A stretch of 43,220 nucleotides of DNA from JARFUG01 sp050485365 (GCA_050485365.1 JBJHBH010000018.1:1-43220); one strand, 5' to 3'; positions 30,112-39,790 are shown, counted from the stretch's first letter. Made by a program: numbers and translations. The notes: generated by a model from the letters alone, not told the origin.

Positions 30112-30942
30112 ATGCGCATCGCCTGTCTCCAGATGTGCTCCAACGACGATGTGGCGTCCAATCTGGGCGTCGTTTCGCGCCTGCTCGACGAGGCGGCCGC
30201 AAATCAAGTTCGTCTGGCGGTCCTTCCCGAAAATTTCTCCTACATGCATCCGGACGACGGCGAAAAGCGTCGGATCGCCGAGCAGGCCGTCCCGCAGACG
30301 GTCCTTCCCTTCCTTGCCGATGCCGCCTGCCGCCACGGCATGTATATCGTCGGAGGGAGCGTGCTTCTGGTCGGCACGCAGGGGAAGCTCCGCAACGCGT
30401 CGCCCGTCTACGGCCCGGACGGCACCTGCCTCGGGATCTACGACAAGATGCACCTCTTCGACGTCGACCTGCCCGGTGAGCGCTACCACGAATCGGAGCT
30501 CATCATGGGCGGGTCGAACCCCCTGGTCGTCGATGCCGATGGGTGGCCGGTCGGGCTGAGCATCTGTTACGATCTGCGCTTCCCGGAGCTCTACCGCCGT
30601 TACGCGGCGGCGGGATGCCGGATTCTCACCGTCCCCTCGGCGTTCACCGTGCGCACCGGCCGTGCACACTGGGAGATCCTTCTGCGGGCCCGCGCCATCG
30701 AGAACCAGGCCTACGTCCTTGCTCCGGCGCAGGTCGGCACCCATCCGGGCGGACGCCAGACCTACGGGCGCACGCTTATCGTCGATCCGTGGGGAGAGGT
30801 CCTCGCCGAAGGGGGTGCCGTCGATCAGGGGGACAAGGCGGAACTGGTGACGGCGGATCTCTCTCTGGAGCGTCTGGAGGAAGTGCGACGGGTGATTCCG
30901 GCCTTGGCGCATCGGCGGATCGGGTCGGGCGGGGGCGTTTGA
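30112..30942 (+). CDS. Carbon-nitrogen hydrolase (Nit1/Nit2-like omega-amidase)
   Basis: A 276-residue nitrilase-superfamily amidase with its triad visible: Glu40 in LAVLPENFSY, Lys112 in YDKMHLFDVDLP and Cys152 in SICYDLRFPELYRRYA. The Nit1/Nit2 branch is suggested by KMHLFDVDLPG and by GRAHWEILLRARAIENQAYV. The likely reaction is removal of the omega-amide from deaminated glutathione or alpha-ketoglutaramate. ATG 30112 (MRIACLQMCS) is preferred to the upstream TTG at 30085 by family alignment. It follows the pal terminator and converges with the hydrolase gene 49 nt beyond. Confidence 0.9.
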   Translation: MRIACLQMCSNDDVASNLGVVSRLLDEAAANQVRLAVLPENFSYMHPDDGEKRRIAEQAVPQTVLPFLADAACRHGMYIVGGSVLLVGTQGKLRNASPVYGPDGTCLGIYDKMHLFDVDLPGERYHESELIMGGSNPLVVDADGWPVGLSICYDLRFPELYRRYAAAGCRILTVPSAFTVRTGRAHWEILLRARAIENQAYVLAPAQVGTHPGGRQTYGRTLIVDPWGEVLAEGGAVDQGDKAELVTADLSLERLEEVRRVIPALAHRRIGSGGGV

Positions 30943-30991
30943 GGTGTGGAAGCGTCGTGCACGATAGGCTCTGCACGAAAGCCGCAGGAAA

Positions 30992-31498
30992 TCATTCCCC
31001 GACCATCAGAACCTCATCGAGAAACCCTCCGAAGAGCCTCTCGACAGCCGGCAGGCGCTCGGAAAGGGCATGGCCGGCCTTGAGCAGGTGCAGCTCGGCT
31101 CCGTGTCGACGGGCGAAGCGCACGGCGTTGTCCGGGGGCACGATGTCGTCATCCCACCCGTGAACAACGAGCGTCCTCTGCGCACAGGGAGTCGGATCCT
31201 GTTCCAGATATCCCGGAAGATAGAAGGCGGGCGCCATCAGGAACAACCCGGACGGGCGAAGCTGTTGCGAGGCAAGGGTGACGACGTACCCGCCCATGCT
31301 CGATCCGACCAGGACAAGCGGATCGGACGAAATCCCCACCGCCTTCAGCAGCATTTCGACCCGCTGGTCTGGGTTCATGACGCCGGTGAAATCTGGGCTC
31401 TCCACGGCCAACCCGCGACTACGAGCCGTCTGCGCGAGGACACGAATCTTCGTCCCCCACGGCCCGCTCTCTTTACCGTGTGCGAATACGACCTTCAT
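30992..31498 (-). CDS. Small alpha/beta hydrolase (YqiA/UPF0227-like)
   Basis: A 168-residue serine hydrolase: VVFAHGKESGPWGTKIRVLA at the N-terminus, nucleophile elbow VGSSMGGYV, catalytic Asp in VVHGWDDDIVP and His in LLKAGHALSE. Compact esterase-like proteins of this size include YqiA and RBBP9-like hydrolases; the substrate is unknown. ATG 31498 has GGAG about 6 nt upstream. The longer open frame running back into the tRNA gene is not coding. It lies 38 nt downstream of the terminator that ends the tRNA-Leu transcript, so it probably has a separate promoter or depends on read-through. Confidence 0.8.
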   Translation of the reverse strand: MKVVFAHGKESGPWGTKIRVLAQTARSRGLAVESPDFTGVMNPDQRVEMLLKAVGISSDPLVLVGSSMGGYVVTLASQQLRPSGLFLMAPAFYLPGYLEQDPTPCAQRTLVVHGWDDDIVPPDNAVRFARRHGAELHLLKAGHALSERLPAVERLFGGFLDEVLMVGE

Positions 31499-31536
31499 AC
31501 GCAATCTCCACCTGTATTTCGGAAGTGCACAATGCA

Positions 31537-31568
31537 AAAAACCCGCAATCCTCGGATTGCGGGTTTTT
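31537..31568. terminator. Terminator downstream of tRNA-Leu
   Basis: AAAAACCCGCAATC (31537-31550) is perfectly inverted at 31555-31568. On the minus strand it ends in a T-run and lies 10 nt past the tRNA 3' end; it could also work on the plus strand. Confidence 0.85.
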
Positions 31569-31577
31569 GATTTACGT

Positions 31578-31664
31578 TGGTGCCGAAGGCGAGACTCGAA
31601 CTCGCACGACCAATTGGTCACCACCCCCTCAAGATGGCGTGTCTACCAGTTCCACCACTTCGGC
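31578..31664 (-). tRNA. tRNA-Leu (anticodon GAG)
   Basis: An 87-nt class II tRNA. Acceptor arms GCCGAAG and CTTCGGC pair perfectly, followed by A and an encoded CCA. The D-arm has TGGTAGACACG, the anticodon stem CCATC/GGTGG carries loop TTGAGGG (anticodon GAG, 31628-31630), the long variable arm is ACCAATTGGT-like, and the T-arm is GCGAGTTCGAGTCTCGC. It reads CUC/CUU leucine codons, CUC being very frequent in this genome. Confidence 0.97.
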
Positions 31665-31675
31665 AAGCGGCTGTA

Positions 31676-31704
31676 TATATACTGATTTAGCCTTTTGCTG
31701 TCAA
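31676..31704 (-). promoter_or_regulatory. Promoter of tRNA-Leu
   Basis: On the minus strand TTGACA (31704-31699), a 17-nt spacer and TATATA (31681-31676); the start of transcription would fall about 5 nt before the tRNA 5' end. Confidence 0.75.
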
Positions 31705-31708
31705 CACG

Positions 31709-31732
31709 AAAATCGGGATGAATTCCGATTTT
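31709..31732 (-). terminator. Probable secG terminator
   Basis: AAAATCGG (31709-31716) pairs with CCGATTTT (31725-31732) around an 8-nt loop just past the secG stop; the T-tract on the minus strand is short, so it may be leaky. Confidence 0.55.
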
Positions 31733-31735
31733 TTT

Positions 31736-32098
31736 CTACTCGGCCGGAACCGCCGGCGGCATGATCGTCCTGTCGGCCGGAACATCGAATTCCTGCTCGA
31801 CGGGGACCTGGATCGTGCCGGGCAGGACCCTTTCGGTCGGCGCGAAGGTCGGCGGCATGATGGTCGTCGGCTCACTCCAGAAGTAGGCCAGCACGAGGCT
31901 GGTGAGCATGAAGATCGTCGCGACGCCGGTGGTCAGGCGCGTCATGAAGTTCTTGCCGCCGCCGGCACCGAAGACGGTCTGGCTCGCCCCGGCACCGAAG
32001 GACGCACCGATATCGGCGCCTTTGCCCGACTGCAGCAAAACGATGATGATCAGGGAGATGCAGATGACCACGTGCAGGGTGAGAAGAAGGTACGTCAT
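31736..32098 (-). CDS. secG: Protein translocase subunit SecG
   Basis: A 120-residue inner-membrane protein with two membrane helices (residues about 2-21, TYLLLTLHVVICISLIIIVL, and about 52-70, TTGVATIFMLTSLVLAYFW). The conserved loop between them is LLQSGKGADIGASFGAGASQTVFGAGGGKNFMTRLT. It associates with SecYE. After the second helix comes a proline-rich tail of about 45 residues (TTIMPPTFAPTERVLPG, ... TIMPPAVPAE) with a repeated TIMPP motif, longer than in E. coli. ATG 32098 has AAGGAG, though with 12-nt spacing. It sits 85 nt after tpiA, the usual order in this lineage. Confidence 0.93.
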   Translation of the reverse strand: MTYLLLTLHVVICISLIIIVLLQSGKGADIGASFGAGASQTVFGAGGGKNFMTRLTTGVATIFMLTSLVLAYFWSEPTTIMPPTFAPTERVLPGTIQVPVEQEFDVPADRTIMPPAVPAE

Positions 32099-32183
32099 CG
32101 GAACAGGCGGCTCCTTGCGTTTGGTGGTTAAAAAAATAAATTTAGCACAGTCGGACAGTGATGAAAAGCGAAAAAGACCACCA

Positions 32184-32942
32184 TCAGGGGTGTTTGAAGG
32201 AGACGATCCGTGCGAAGTCGCTCGCCTTGAGGCTCGCGCCGCCCACCAGGGCACCATCGACGTCGGGCTGGGTCATGAGGCCGTCGACGTTGTCGGGCTT
32301 AACGCTGCCGCCGTAAAGGATGCGGACCTTCTGCGAAACATCTTCGTCGAACATCTCCGTGAGAAGGCCGCGAATGAAAGCGTGCGCCTCCTGGGCCTGC
32401 TCGTTGGTGGCGGTTTTCCCGGTGCCGATGGCCCACACCGGTTCGTAGGCGATGACGACGTTCTCCATCTCGGCGGCCGACAGACCGTCGAGGCCGACCT
32501 TCACCTGGACCGAGAGGACGTCGAACATGCGCTGCGCCTCGCGCTCCTGGAGGGTTTCGCCGATGCACAGGATGGCCGTGAGCCCTTCGGCCAGCACCGC
32601 TTTCACCTTCTTGTTGATGAAGGCGTCGTCCTCCTTGAAGATCTGGCGACGCTCGGAGTGCCCGACGATGACGTAGCTGCAGCCGATATCCTTGAGCAAA
32701 AAGGGCGAGACCTCGCCGGTGAAGGCGCCGCTCTTTTCGGGATAGCAGTTCTGCGCCGCGAGGCGGATGTCGCTTCCGGCGATGGCGTCGGCCACGTTGC
32801 CCAGGGAGGTGAAGACCGGGGCGACGACGATTTCGACATCCTTCGCCTCGGTTGTCTCCTTGAGCAGGGAGCGGACGAGCTCGACCGACTCGGCGGTCGT
32901 CTTGTGCAGTTTCCAGTTTCCGGCGATGATCGGTTTGCGCAT
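32184..32942 (-). CDS. tpiA: Triosephosphate isomerase
   Basis: A 252-residue TIM barrel that interconverts dihydroxyacetone phosphate and glyceraldehyde 3-phosphate. Active-site residues are all visible: Lys in AGNWKLHK, His in VIVGHSERR and Glu in VIAYEPVWAIGTGK. The phosphate-binding ILYGGSVKPDN and GGASLKASDF are present. Length is typical. AGGAGG precedes ATG 32942. It starts 40 nt after pgk in the gap-pgk-tpiA-secG unit. Confidence 0.98.
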   Translation of the reverse strand: MRKPIIAGNWKLHKTTAESVELVRSLLKETTEAKDVEIVVAPVFTSLGNVADAIAGSDIRLAAQNCYPEKSGAFTGEVSPFLLKDIGCSYVIVGHSERRQIFKEDDAFINKKVKAVLAEGLTAILCIGETLQEREAQRMFDVLSVQVKVGLDGLSAAEMENVVIAYEPVWAIGTGKTATNEQAQEAHAFIRGLLTEMFDEDVSQKVRILYGGSVKPDNVDGLMTQPDVDGALVGGASLKASDFARIVSFKHP

Positions 32943-32982
32943 CTTTCCCTCCTGGCTGAACGGTCGGTATAGGTGTAGGGGG

Positions 32983-34173
32983 TCAGGCCCGCTCGGTGAG
33001 GGCCGCCACGCCGGGGAGCTCTTTTCCTTCGAGAAATTCGAGGGAGGCGCCGCCGCCGGTGGAGATGTGGGTCATCTTGTCGTCGAGGCCGGCCTTGTTG
33101 ACCGCGGCCACCGAGTCGCCGCCGCCGATGATCGAGATGGCGTTCGAGTCGGCCAGCGCCCTGGCGATGGCGAAGGTTCCGTTGGAGAAGGCGTCGAACT
33201 CGAAAACCCCCATCGGCCCGTTCCACACGACCGTCCCGGCGTTTTTCAGCGCGGCGGCGTAGCGCTCGGCGCTGAGGGGGCCGATGTCCAGACCCATCCA
33301 CCCGGCGGGAAAATCGTCGTTGGTGCAGATCTTGTTGTCGGCGTCGGCCTTGAATTCCTTGGCCACCACGTGATCGAAGGGGAGAAGGAGCTCGACCCCC
33401 TTTGCCTTCGCTCTTTCGATGAGCTCGCGCGACAGCTCGATGCGGTCCTGCTCGACGAGGGAGGTGCCGACCTCGACCCCCTGGGCGCGCAAAAAGGTGT
33501 ACGCCATCCCTCCGCCGATCATGAGGGTGTCCACCTTGTTCAGCAGGTTTTCGATGACGGTGATCTTGTCGCTGACCTTGGCGCCGCCGAGGATCGCCAC
33601 GAAGGGGCGGGGCGGCTCGCTGAGCGCCTTGCCGAGATATTCCAGCTCCTTTTGCATCAGAAGGCCGGCGACGGCGGGCTGCACAATGTGCGCGATCCCC
33701 TCGGTGGAAGCGTGCGCGCGGTGCGCGGCACCGAAAGCGTCGTTCACGTAGAGGTCGGCCAGGGCCGCGAGCTCACGGGCAAAGGCGGGATCGTTTTTCT
33801 CTTCGCCCGGATGGAAGCGCAGATTTTCCAGAAGGAGGACCTCGGCGTCCTTGAGGCGGTCGGCGAGCTCGCGCACCTCGGCGCCGATGCAGTCCTGAGC
33901 CATGGTCACCGGCTTGCCGAGAAGCTCGCTCAGGTGAGGGGCGACCGGAGAGAGGCTGTATTTGGGGTTGGACTGCCCTTTGGGCCTTCCCAGATGGGAG
34001 GCGAGGATGAGGCGTCCTCCGCGGTCGAGGATGTGGCGAAGGGTGGGAAGCGCCGCGACGATGCGGGTGTCGTCGGTGATCTGTCCGTGCTCATCGAAGG
34101 GGACGTTGAAATCGACGCGGCAAAAGACGCGCTTTGCCTTGAAGTCGACGTCGTGAATCGTCATTTTGCTCAT
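32983..34173 (-). CDS. pgk: Phosphoglycerate kinase
   Basis: A 396-residue two-lobed kinase that makes ATP from 1,3-bisphosphoglycerate. N-lobe signatures are RVFCRVDFNVPFDE and LILASHLGRPKG; the hinge region and C-lobe carry AILGGAKVSDKI, LMIGGGMAYTFL, VWNGPMGVFEF and the ATP-site IGGGDSVAAVNK. Length is typical and no lesion is seen. Start ATG 34173 (MSKMTIHD) has GGAG at proper spacing. It lies 77 nt downstream of gap with a hairpin between. Confidence 0.98.
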   Translation of the reverse strand: MSKMTIHDVDFKAKRVFCRVDFNVPFDEHGQITDDTRIVAALPTLRHILDRGGRLILASHLGRPKGQSNPKYSLSPVAPHLSELLGKPVTMAQDCIGAEVRELADRLKDAEVLLLENLRFHPGEEKNDPAFARELAALADLYVNDAFGAAHRAHASTEGIAHIVQPAVAGLLMQKELEYLGKALSEPPRPFVAILGGAKVSDKITVIENLLNKVDTLMIGGGMAYTFLRAQGVEVGTSLVEQDRIELSRELIERAKAKGVELLLPFDHVVAKEFKADADNKICTNDDFPAGWMGLDIGPLSAERYAAALKNAGTVVWNGPMGVFEFDAFSNGTFAIARALADSNAISIIGGGDSVAAVNKAGLDDKMTHISTGGGASLEFLEGKELPGVAALTERA

Positions 34174-34201
34174 GTGAAATCTCCGGGCGGATACAAAATG
34201 A

Positions 34202-34229
34202 AGGGGCAGAGCCGCAGCGGCCCTGCCCC
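34202..34229 (-). other. Hairpin between gap and pgk
   Basis: GGGGCAG at 34203-34209 pairs with CTGCCCC at 34223-34229. On the transcribed strand the stem is followed by TTCATTTT, a poor T-tract, so it may partly terminate or protect the gap mRNA and lower pgk expression relative to gap. Confidence 0.5.
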
Positions 34230-34250
34230 CTGTCGGTCGCGGAAGGTCGA

Positions 34251-35258
<1,008 letters not shown>

Positions 35259-35344
35259 GATGATTCAGCCTCCTTGTGGGATGTGGGGATGTATGGTCGA
35301 AGACTCGTGGGAGCTCTTAATGAAGGACGAACGCGATCCGCCGG

Positions 35345-35373
35345 ATGATATCCAATCCATTAAGGGCCGTCAA
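35345..35373 (-). promoter_or_regulatory. Sigma-70 promoter of the gap-pgk-tpiA-secG unit
   Basis: Minus-strand TTGACG (35373-35368), a 17-nt spacer and TATCAT (35350-35345). Within the 318-nt gap 35259-35576 this is the clearest signal; I found no convincing plus-strand promoter for the histidine kinase. Confidence 0.7.
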
Positions 35374-35576
35374 CTCATTTGGTGGAAAAATAATTGTAAT
35401 GTTGCCCTATTACCGACGTTGTGCTAGAAATGGAACTCTCTTGGAGGGGAGGCATCCGTTCGCTTCCAGTGCCTTCTGCGGGCAACGCAGAAAAGATTAT
35501 CGGATCTCCTGAAATCGGCAACCTGGACAGTGAGTTTTTTTTCATCGCCAGCTGCCATCTCCCGCCGCCGTTCCGC

Positions 35577-37514
35577 ATGAAGAGCTCTCTCGAAATACGG
35601 ATCCTGTCCTTCGCTTCTGTGCTTCTCTTCGTCGCCTTCGCGGTCAACACCCTTCTGAACATTGATGCCTTCCAGCAGGCCTGCCGCGACTCGCTGCTGC
35701 TGCGCTGCAGCCATCTTGGCGAGCAGATCGCCGGTCGTTTCGACACGGGTTTTCCGCAGTCGCTGCACGGCGAGTCGGTTCGGATGCTGGCAAAAGACCC
35801 TGAAATCGACACCTTCCTGATCACCGGTCCTTCGGGCGAAGCGCTTTTCGCCAACGACGAAGCTCTGCTCACTCTCGATACCGGCAATGCGCTGAAGAGG
35901 TTCTCCGTCGACGCCGCTCTCTATCATCATCCCCCTGTCGGCGAGATCTACCTCGTTACCGTGCCGGTCCACTCCGCACAAGGGGTCTATCGGGGGGCGC
36001 TTCACCTGGGGTTCTCCCACCAGGTGCTCACCGCCATGAGCAGACCGGCGATGAATCGCTCGTTGTGGTTTCTGGCCATCGGGCTGCCGCTTTTTGCGAC
36101 CCTGAGCGCGTTTTTCCTCCGCCGTCACCTGATCTCGCCGCTGTGCCGCCTGTCCGCGGTCGCCAGGGAGATTTCGCAGGGGCAGTTCCCCCTCGATTCA
36201 CCGTCGCCGGCCGTGCGGGAGCTCTCCGACCTGGGCACCGGTTTGCAGCAGATGGCGACGTCGCTGAAAAGGCGAGACGAGGCGATCCTCGAAGGGTACA
36301 AGGAGCTTGAGCAGACCCACCAACTGCTGCAGCGCTCCTACCAGGAGCAGGAGAAGACCAGCGCCGAGCTCAAGCGCAGCCAGACGATGTTTCTCACCCT
36401 TTTCGAGAACGCTACCGACGCCATCGTCATCTCCGATCACGACGACAAGATCGTCCTGTTCAACCGGCAGGCCGAAGAGTTCTTCGGCATCGCACGGGAC
36501 CGGGTCATCGGCAGAAACCTCCTCAAGTCCCTCGACATGCTGCGCGGCGTGCGCGGTCAGGAAGAGATCTACCGCGAATTTCTCAAAACCGGCACCTATG
36601 AATCGGAGCTCGAATATTTCCGTCCCGGTCAATTCGGGGCGACCATCGGGTGGATTCGCGCCACGGTGGCCCGGGATCCCGAGGGGCGCCACTGGGTGCA
36701 GGCGATCATCCGCGACGTCACCCATGAGCGTCAGGTCAAGGAGAACCTCGAGCGCAGCACCCGGGAGCTCGAGCGCCTCAACACCATGAAGGACTCCTTC
36801 CTGGGGCTCGCCTCCCATGAGTTGAAGACTCCCCTGACCGTCATCGTCGGCTATGCCGACCTGATCCAGACCGACAAGGCCTCGTCTCTCGACGAGACGA
36901 CGCTGACGATGGTGCGCAACATCTCCGAGGCCGCCGACCGCCTCACGCGCATCGTTCGCGACATGGTCGACGTCTCGCGACTCGATGCCCAGCGCCTTCC
37001 GCTCGATCTGCGCCCTGCCGACCTGAACGATTTCATCCGCGCCGTCGCCTCCGATCATCAGCCCTTTCTCGAACTGCGCCGCCAGCAGCTCACACTGCAT
37101 CTGGCTCCGGAGCTCCCTGCGGTGGCGTGCGATGCGCTGCGGCTCGCACAGGCCATCGGCAATCTCATCGGCAATGCCATCAAGTTCACTCCGGACGGGG
37201 GAGGGATCGCCCTGGAAACCTTCTTTCTTCCTGATGAAGGGCAGGTCGAAATCGTGATTCGCGACTCGGGCATCGGCATCGCCGAGAAGGACCAGTGCCA
37301 TATCTTCGACAAGTTCTACGAAGCGGGGCTGATCGAGGAGCATTTCACGGGGAAGTACGATTTCAAGGGGAAGGGGACGGGGCTCGGCCTGACCATCGCC
37401 AAGGGGATCATCGAGATGCACGGCGGATCGATCCGGGTCGAGAGCCCCGGGTACGATCCCGAAAGATGCCCCGGAAGCGCCTTTCACATCCGTTTGCCCG
37501 CCTCGTCCCGATAG
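35577..37514 (+). CDS. Membrane sensor histidine kinase (HAMP-PAS-HisKA-HATPase)
   Basis: A 645-residue sensor. A first membrane helix (about 8-28, ILSFASVLLFVAFAVNTLL), a periplasmic sensing domain of about 130 residues, and a second helix (about 161-181, SLWFLAIGLPLFATLSAFFL) are followed by HAMP, a coiled coil, a PAS domain (MFLTLFENATDAIVISDHDD ... QAEEFFGIARDRVIG), and HisKA with His414 in LASHELKTPLTVIVG. The ATPase domain has the N box NLIGNAIKFTPDG, G1 RDSGIGIAEKD and G2 GKGTGLGLTIAKGIIEMHGG. No response regulator is adjacent, so it is an orphan here. ATG 35577 lacks an obvious ribosome site; the frame is open upstream to 35421 and an earlier start is possible. Confidence 0.88.
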   Translation: MKSSLEIRILSFASVLLFVAFAVNTLLNIDAFQQACRDSLLLRCSHLGEQIAGRFDTGFPQSLHGESVRMLAKDPEIDTFLITGPSGEALFANDEALLTLDTGNALKRFSVDAALYHHPPVGEIYLVTVPVHSAQGVYRGALHLGFSHQVLTAMSRPAMNRSLWFLAIGLPLFATLSAFFLRRHLISPLCRLSAVAREISQGQFPLDSPSPAVRELSDLGTGLQQMATSLKRRDEAILEGYKELEQTHQLLQRSYQEQEKTSAELKRSQTMFLTLFENATDAIVISDHDDKIVLFNRQAEEFFGIARDRVIGRNLLKSLDMLRGVRGQEEIYREFLKTGTYESELEYFRPGQFGATIGWIRATVARDPEGRHWVQAIIRDVTHERQVKENLERSTRELERLNTMKDSFLGLASHELKTPLTVIVGYADLIQTDKASSLDETTLTMVRNISEAADRLTRIVRDMVDVSRLDAQRLPLDLRPADLNDFIRAVASDHQPFLELRRQQLTLHLAPELPAVACDALRLAQAIGNLIGNAIKFTPDGGGIALETFFLPDEGQVEIVIRDSGIGIAEKDQCHIFDKFYEAGLIEEHFTGKYDFKGKGTGLGLTIAKGIIEMHGGSIRVESPGYDPERCPGSAFHIRLPASSR

Positions 37515-37535
37515 CCGCCGACAAGGTCTTTTCCC

Positions 37536-37565
37536 TTGCATGGACCGGATGAATTCCGGTATAAG
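37536..37565 (+). promoter_or_regulatory. Promoter of the metallohydrolase gene
   Basis: TTGCAT (37536-37541), an 18-nt spacer and TATAAG (37560-37565). Transcription from here would begin near 37572, inside the longest open frame, which supports the GTG start at 37606. Confidence 0.5.
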
Positions 37566-37605
37566 AACGACGCCCGCGCCTGCTGCCGCGGGCCGGAGGC
37601 GTGTA

Positions 37606-38376
37606 GTGCAGGTCTGTTTGCTGGCGAGCGGGAGCAAGGGGAACGCTGTTTTCATCGAGTGCGGCGAAAGCCGCATTCTGGTCGACGCCGGGCTGTCGGC
37701 GCGTGAGCTGACGGCGCGGCTCGAAGGGATCGGCCGCTCGCCCGAAGAGCTGCACGCCATCGTGGTCACCCATGAGCACGGCGATCACTGCCGGGGGGTC
37801 GGGCCGCTGGCCCGACGCCATCGCATCCCCGTCTTCATGCATCACGCCACCCGCGCGGCGCTGCCGTCGCTGGGGCGCATCGACGACCTTCGGGAGTTCG
37901 ACGCGGGGGACGCCTTCTCGGTGAGGGATCTGCGTATCGAGACGTTCCAGACGACCCACGACGCCGTCGCCCCCGTCGGCTTCGCCATCGACACCTCGAA
38001 GGGGAAGATCGGCTTCGCCACCGATCTCGGCATCGCCACGCGCCTGGTTCGTGAGCGCCTCAAGGGGAGCCGGCTCCTCGTTCTCGAATTCAATCACGAC
38101 GAGGAGATGCTGCGCGACGGGCCGTACCCCTGGCCCCTGAAGCAGCGCATCCGCGGCAACCACGGCCATCTCTCCAACAACGCCGCGGCAGAGCTGTTGG
38201 ACGCGCTGTTGTGGGAGGGGCTGGAGGGGGTCTTTCTGGCGCACCTGAGCGAAACGAACAACACGCCGGAGTTGGCCCTGCGAAGCGCCGGCTCGGTTCT
38301 GGCGCGGCAAAACGTGTGCGGCCCCAGGCTCGTCCTCGGCTATCAGGACAGGGCGGGGGTCTGTCTTTCTTTATAG
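37606..38376 (+). CDS. MBL-fold metallohydrolase (WalJ/YycJ-like)
   Basis: A 256-residue metallo-beta-lactamase-fold protein: VCLLASGSKGNAVFIECGESRILVDAGLS, metal motif THEHGDHCRG (HxHxDH), TTHDAVAPVGFAI, GFATDLGIA and FNHDEEMLRDG, then NHGHLSN near the C-terminal metal His. This matches the YycJ/WalJ group, implicated in nuclease or DNA-related roles in Firmicutes; the function in this organism is uncertain. GTG 37606 has GGAGG 6 nt upstream; the frame is open back to an ATG at 37540, but that lies ahead of the predicted transcription start. purB follows 51 nt later. Confidence 0.85.
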   Translation: MQVCLLASGSKGNAVFIECGESRILVDAGLSARELTARLEGIGRSPEELHAIVVTHEHGDHCRGVGPLARRHRIPVFMHHATRAALPSLGRIDDLREFDAGDAFSVRDLRIETFQTTHDAVAPVGFAIDTSKGKIGFATDLGIATRLVRERLKGSRLLVLEFNHDEEMLRDGPYPWPLKQRIRGNHGHLSNNAAAELLDALLWEGLEGVFLAHLSETNNTPELALRSAGSVLARQNVCGPRLVLGYQDRAGVCLSL

Positions 38377-38427
38377 TGCAGCGACGACGTTGACATGAAT
38401 CGCCCAACGGCAGGAGAATAAGAGACC

Positions 38428-39723
38428 ATGATCGAACGTTATACCCGCAAAGAGATGGCGCGCATCTGGGAGCCGGAGAACCGGTTTCGCATCTGGCTCG
38501 AGATCGAGACCCTCGCCTGCGAACGCCAGGCCGAGCTCGGGGTGATCCCCAAAGAGGCGGTCCCCGTCATCCGCGAGAAGGGGAACTTCGACATCGCGCG
38601 CATCGACGCCATCGAGGCCGAGGTCAAGCATGACGTCATCGCCTTTTTGACTTCCGTCGCCGAATACGTCGGCCCCGAGGCCCGCTTCATTCACCAGGGG
38701 ATGACCTCCTCCGACGTCCTCGACACCTGCCTCTCGGTGCAGCTCGTGCAGGCGGCCGACGAGCTCATCGCCGATGTGGAGATGGTCCTCGAATCGATCC
38801 GCGAGCGCGCCTTCGAGCACAAGGACACCGTCTGCATGGGGCGCTCCCACGGCATCCACGCCGAGCCGGTCACCTTCGGCCTGAAGCTCGCCACCTGGTA
38901 CGCCGAGATGGACCGCAACCTGACGCGTCTTCGGGCGGCCCGCGAGAACATCGCCACCGGCGCCATCAGCGGCGCCGTCGGCACCTTCGCCAACATCGAC
39001 CCGAGCGTCGAGGAGTACGTCTGCGAGAAGATGGGGCTCAAGCCCGAGCCCGTCTCCACCCAGGTCATCCCCCGCGACCGGCACGCCGAATACTTCTGCA
39101 CCTTGGCGGTGATCGCCTCCTCCATCGAGCGCATCTCGGTGGAGATCCGCCACCTGCAGCGCACCGAAGTGCTTGAGGCCGAAGAGTTCTTCTCCAAAGG
39201 GCAGAAGGGGTCGAGCGCCATGCCCCACAAGCGCAACCCGATCCTTTCGGAGAACCTCACGGGCCTTGCGCGTCTTGTGCGGGCCTTCGCCGTGCCGGCT
39301 CTGGAGAACGTGGCGCTGTGGCATGAGCGCGATATCTCCCACTCGTCGGTCGAGCGCAACATCGCTCCCGACGCCACCGTGACGCTCGACTTCGCCCTGC
39401 GCCGCTTGAACGGCCTCATCAAGAATCTGGTCGTCTACCCGCAGAACATGCTGCGCAACCTCAACCAGATGAAGGGGCTCGTCTTCTCGCAGAAGATCCT
39501 GCTCGACCTGACCCAGGCCGGCGTCTCCCGCGAGGACGCCTACCGCTTGGTGCAGAAAAACGCCATGAAAGTGTGGGAAGAGGGGAAGGACTTTCAGGAA
39601 GAGCTCCTCGCCGACGCCGAGGTCGTGAAGGCCCTGGGCGAAGCGAAGATCCGCGAGTCCTTCGACCTGAACTATCACCTGAAGCACGTCGACACCATCT
39701 TCAAGCGGGTGTTCGGACAGTGA
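38428..39723 (+). CDS. purB: Adenylosuccinate lyase
   Basis: A 431-residue fumarase/aspartase-superfamily lyase acting twice in purine synthesis, on SAICAR and on adenylosuccinate. Landmarks are MIERYTRKEMARIWEPENRF, HQGMTSSDVLDTCLS, MGRSHGIHAEPVTFG (active-site His) and the signature loop GSSAMPHKRNPILSENL (catalytic Ser). The family length is normal. AGGAG lies upstream of ATG 38428. It heads the purB-purL-purQ cluster. Confidence 0.98.
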   Translation: MIERYTRKEMARIWEPENRFRIWLEIETLACERQAELGVIPKEAVPVIREKGNFDIARIDAIEAEVKHDVIAFLTSVAEYVGPEARFIHQGMTSSDVLDTCLSVQLVQAADELIADVEMVLESIRERAFEHKDTVCMGRSHGIHAEPVTFGLKLATWYAEMDRNLTRLRAARENIATGAISGAVGTFANIDPSVEEYVCEKMGLKPEPVSTQVIPRDRHAEYFCTLAVIASSIERISVEIRHLQRTEVLEAEEFFSKGQKGSSAMPHKRNPILSENLTGLARLVRAFAVPALENVALWHERDISHSSVERNIAPDATVTLDFALRRLNGLIKNLVVYPQNMLRNLNQMKGLVFSQKILLDLTQAGVSREDAYRLVQKNAMKVWEEGKDFQEELLADAEVVKALGEAKIRESFDLNYHLKHVDTIFKRVFGQ

Positions 39724-39790
39724 CAGGTATCTGGTGTCAGGTTTTTGTTTTACCTGAAACCTGTTGCCTGAGACCCGAAACCTGCTTTTA
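39724..39790 (+). repeat. CAGGT/ACCTG-rich intergenic repeat
   Basis: Between purB and purL, variants of CAGGT, ACCTG and GAAACCTG occur several times in about 60 nt, with an inverted CAGGTTT/AAACCTG pair. It looks like a copy of a small dispersed intergenic repeat rather than unique regulatory sequence. Confidence 0.4.

Noticed and set aside
35374..35576. A plus-strand promoter or an earlier start for the histidine kinase
   Set aside because: No -35/-10 pair with acceptable spacing and no ribosome site was found; the ATG at 35577 just before the first membrane helix was kept with reduced certainty.
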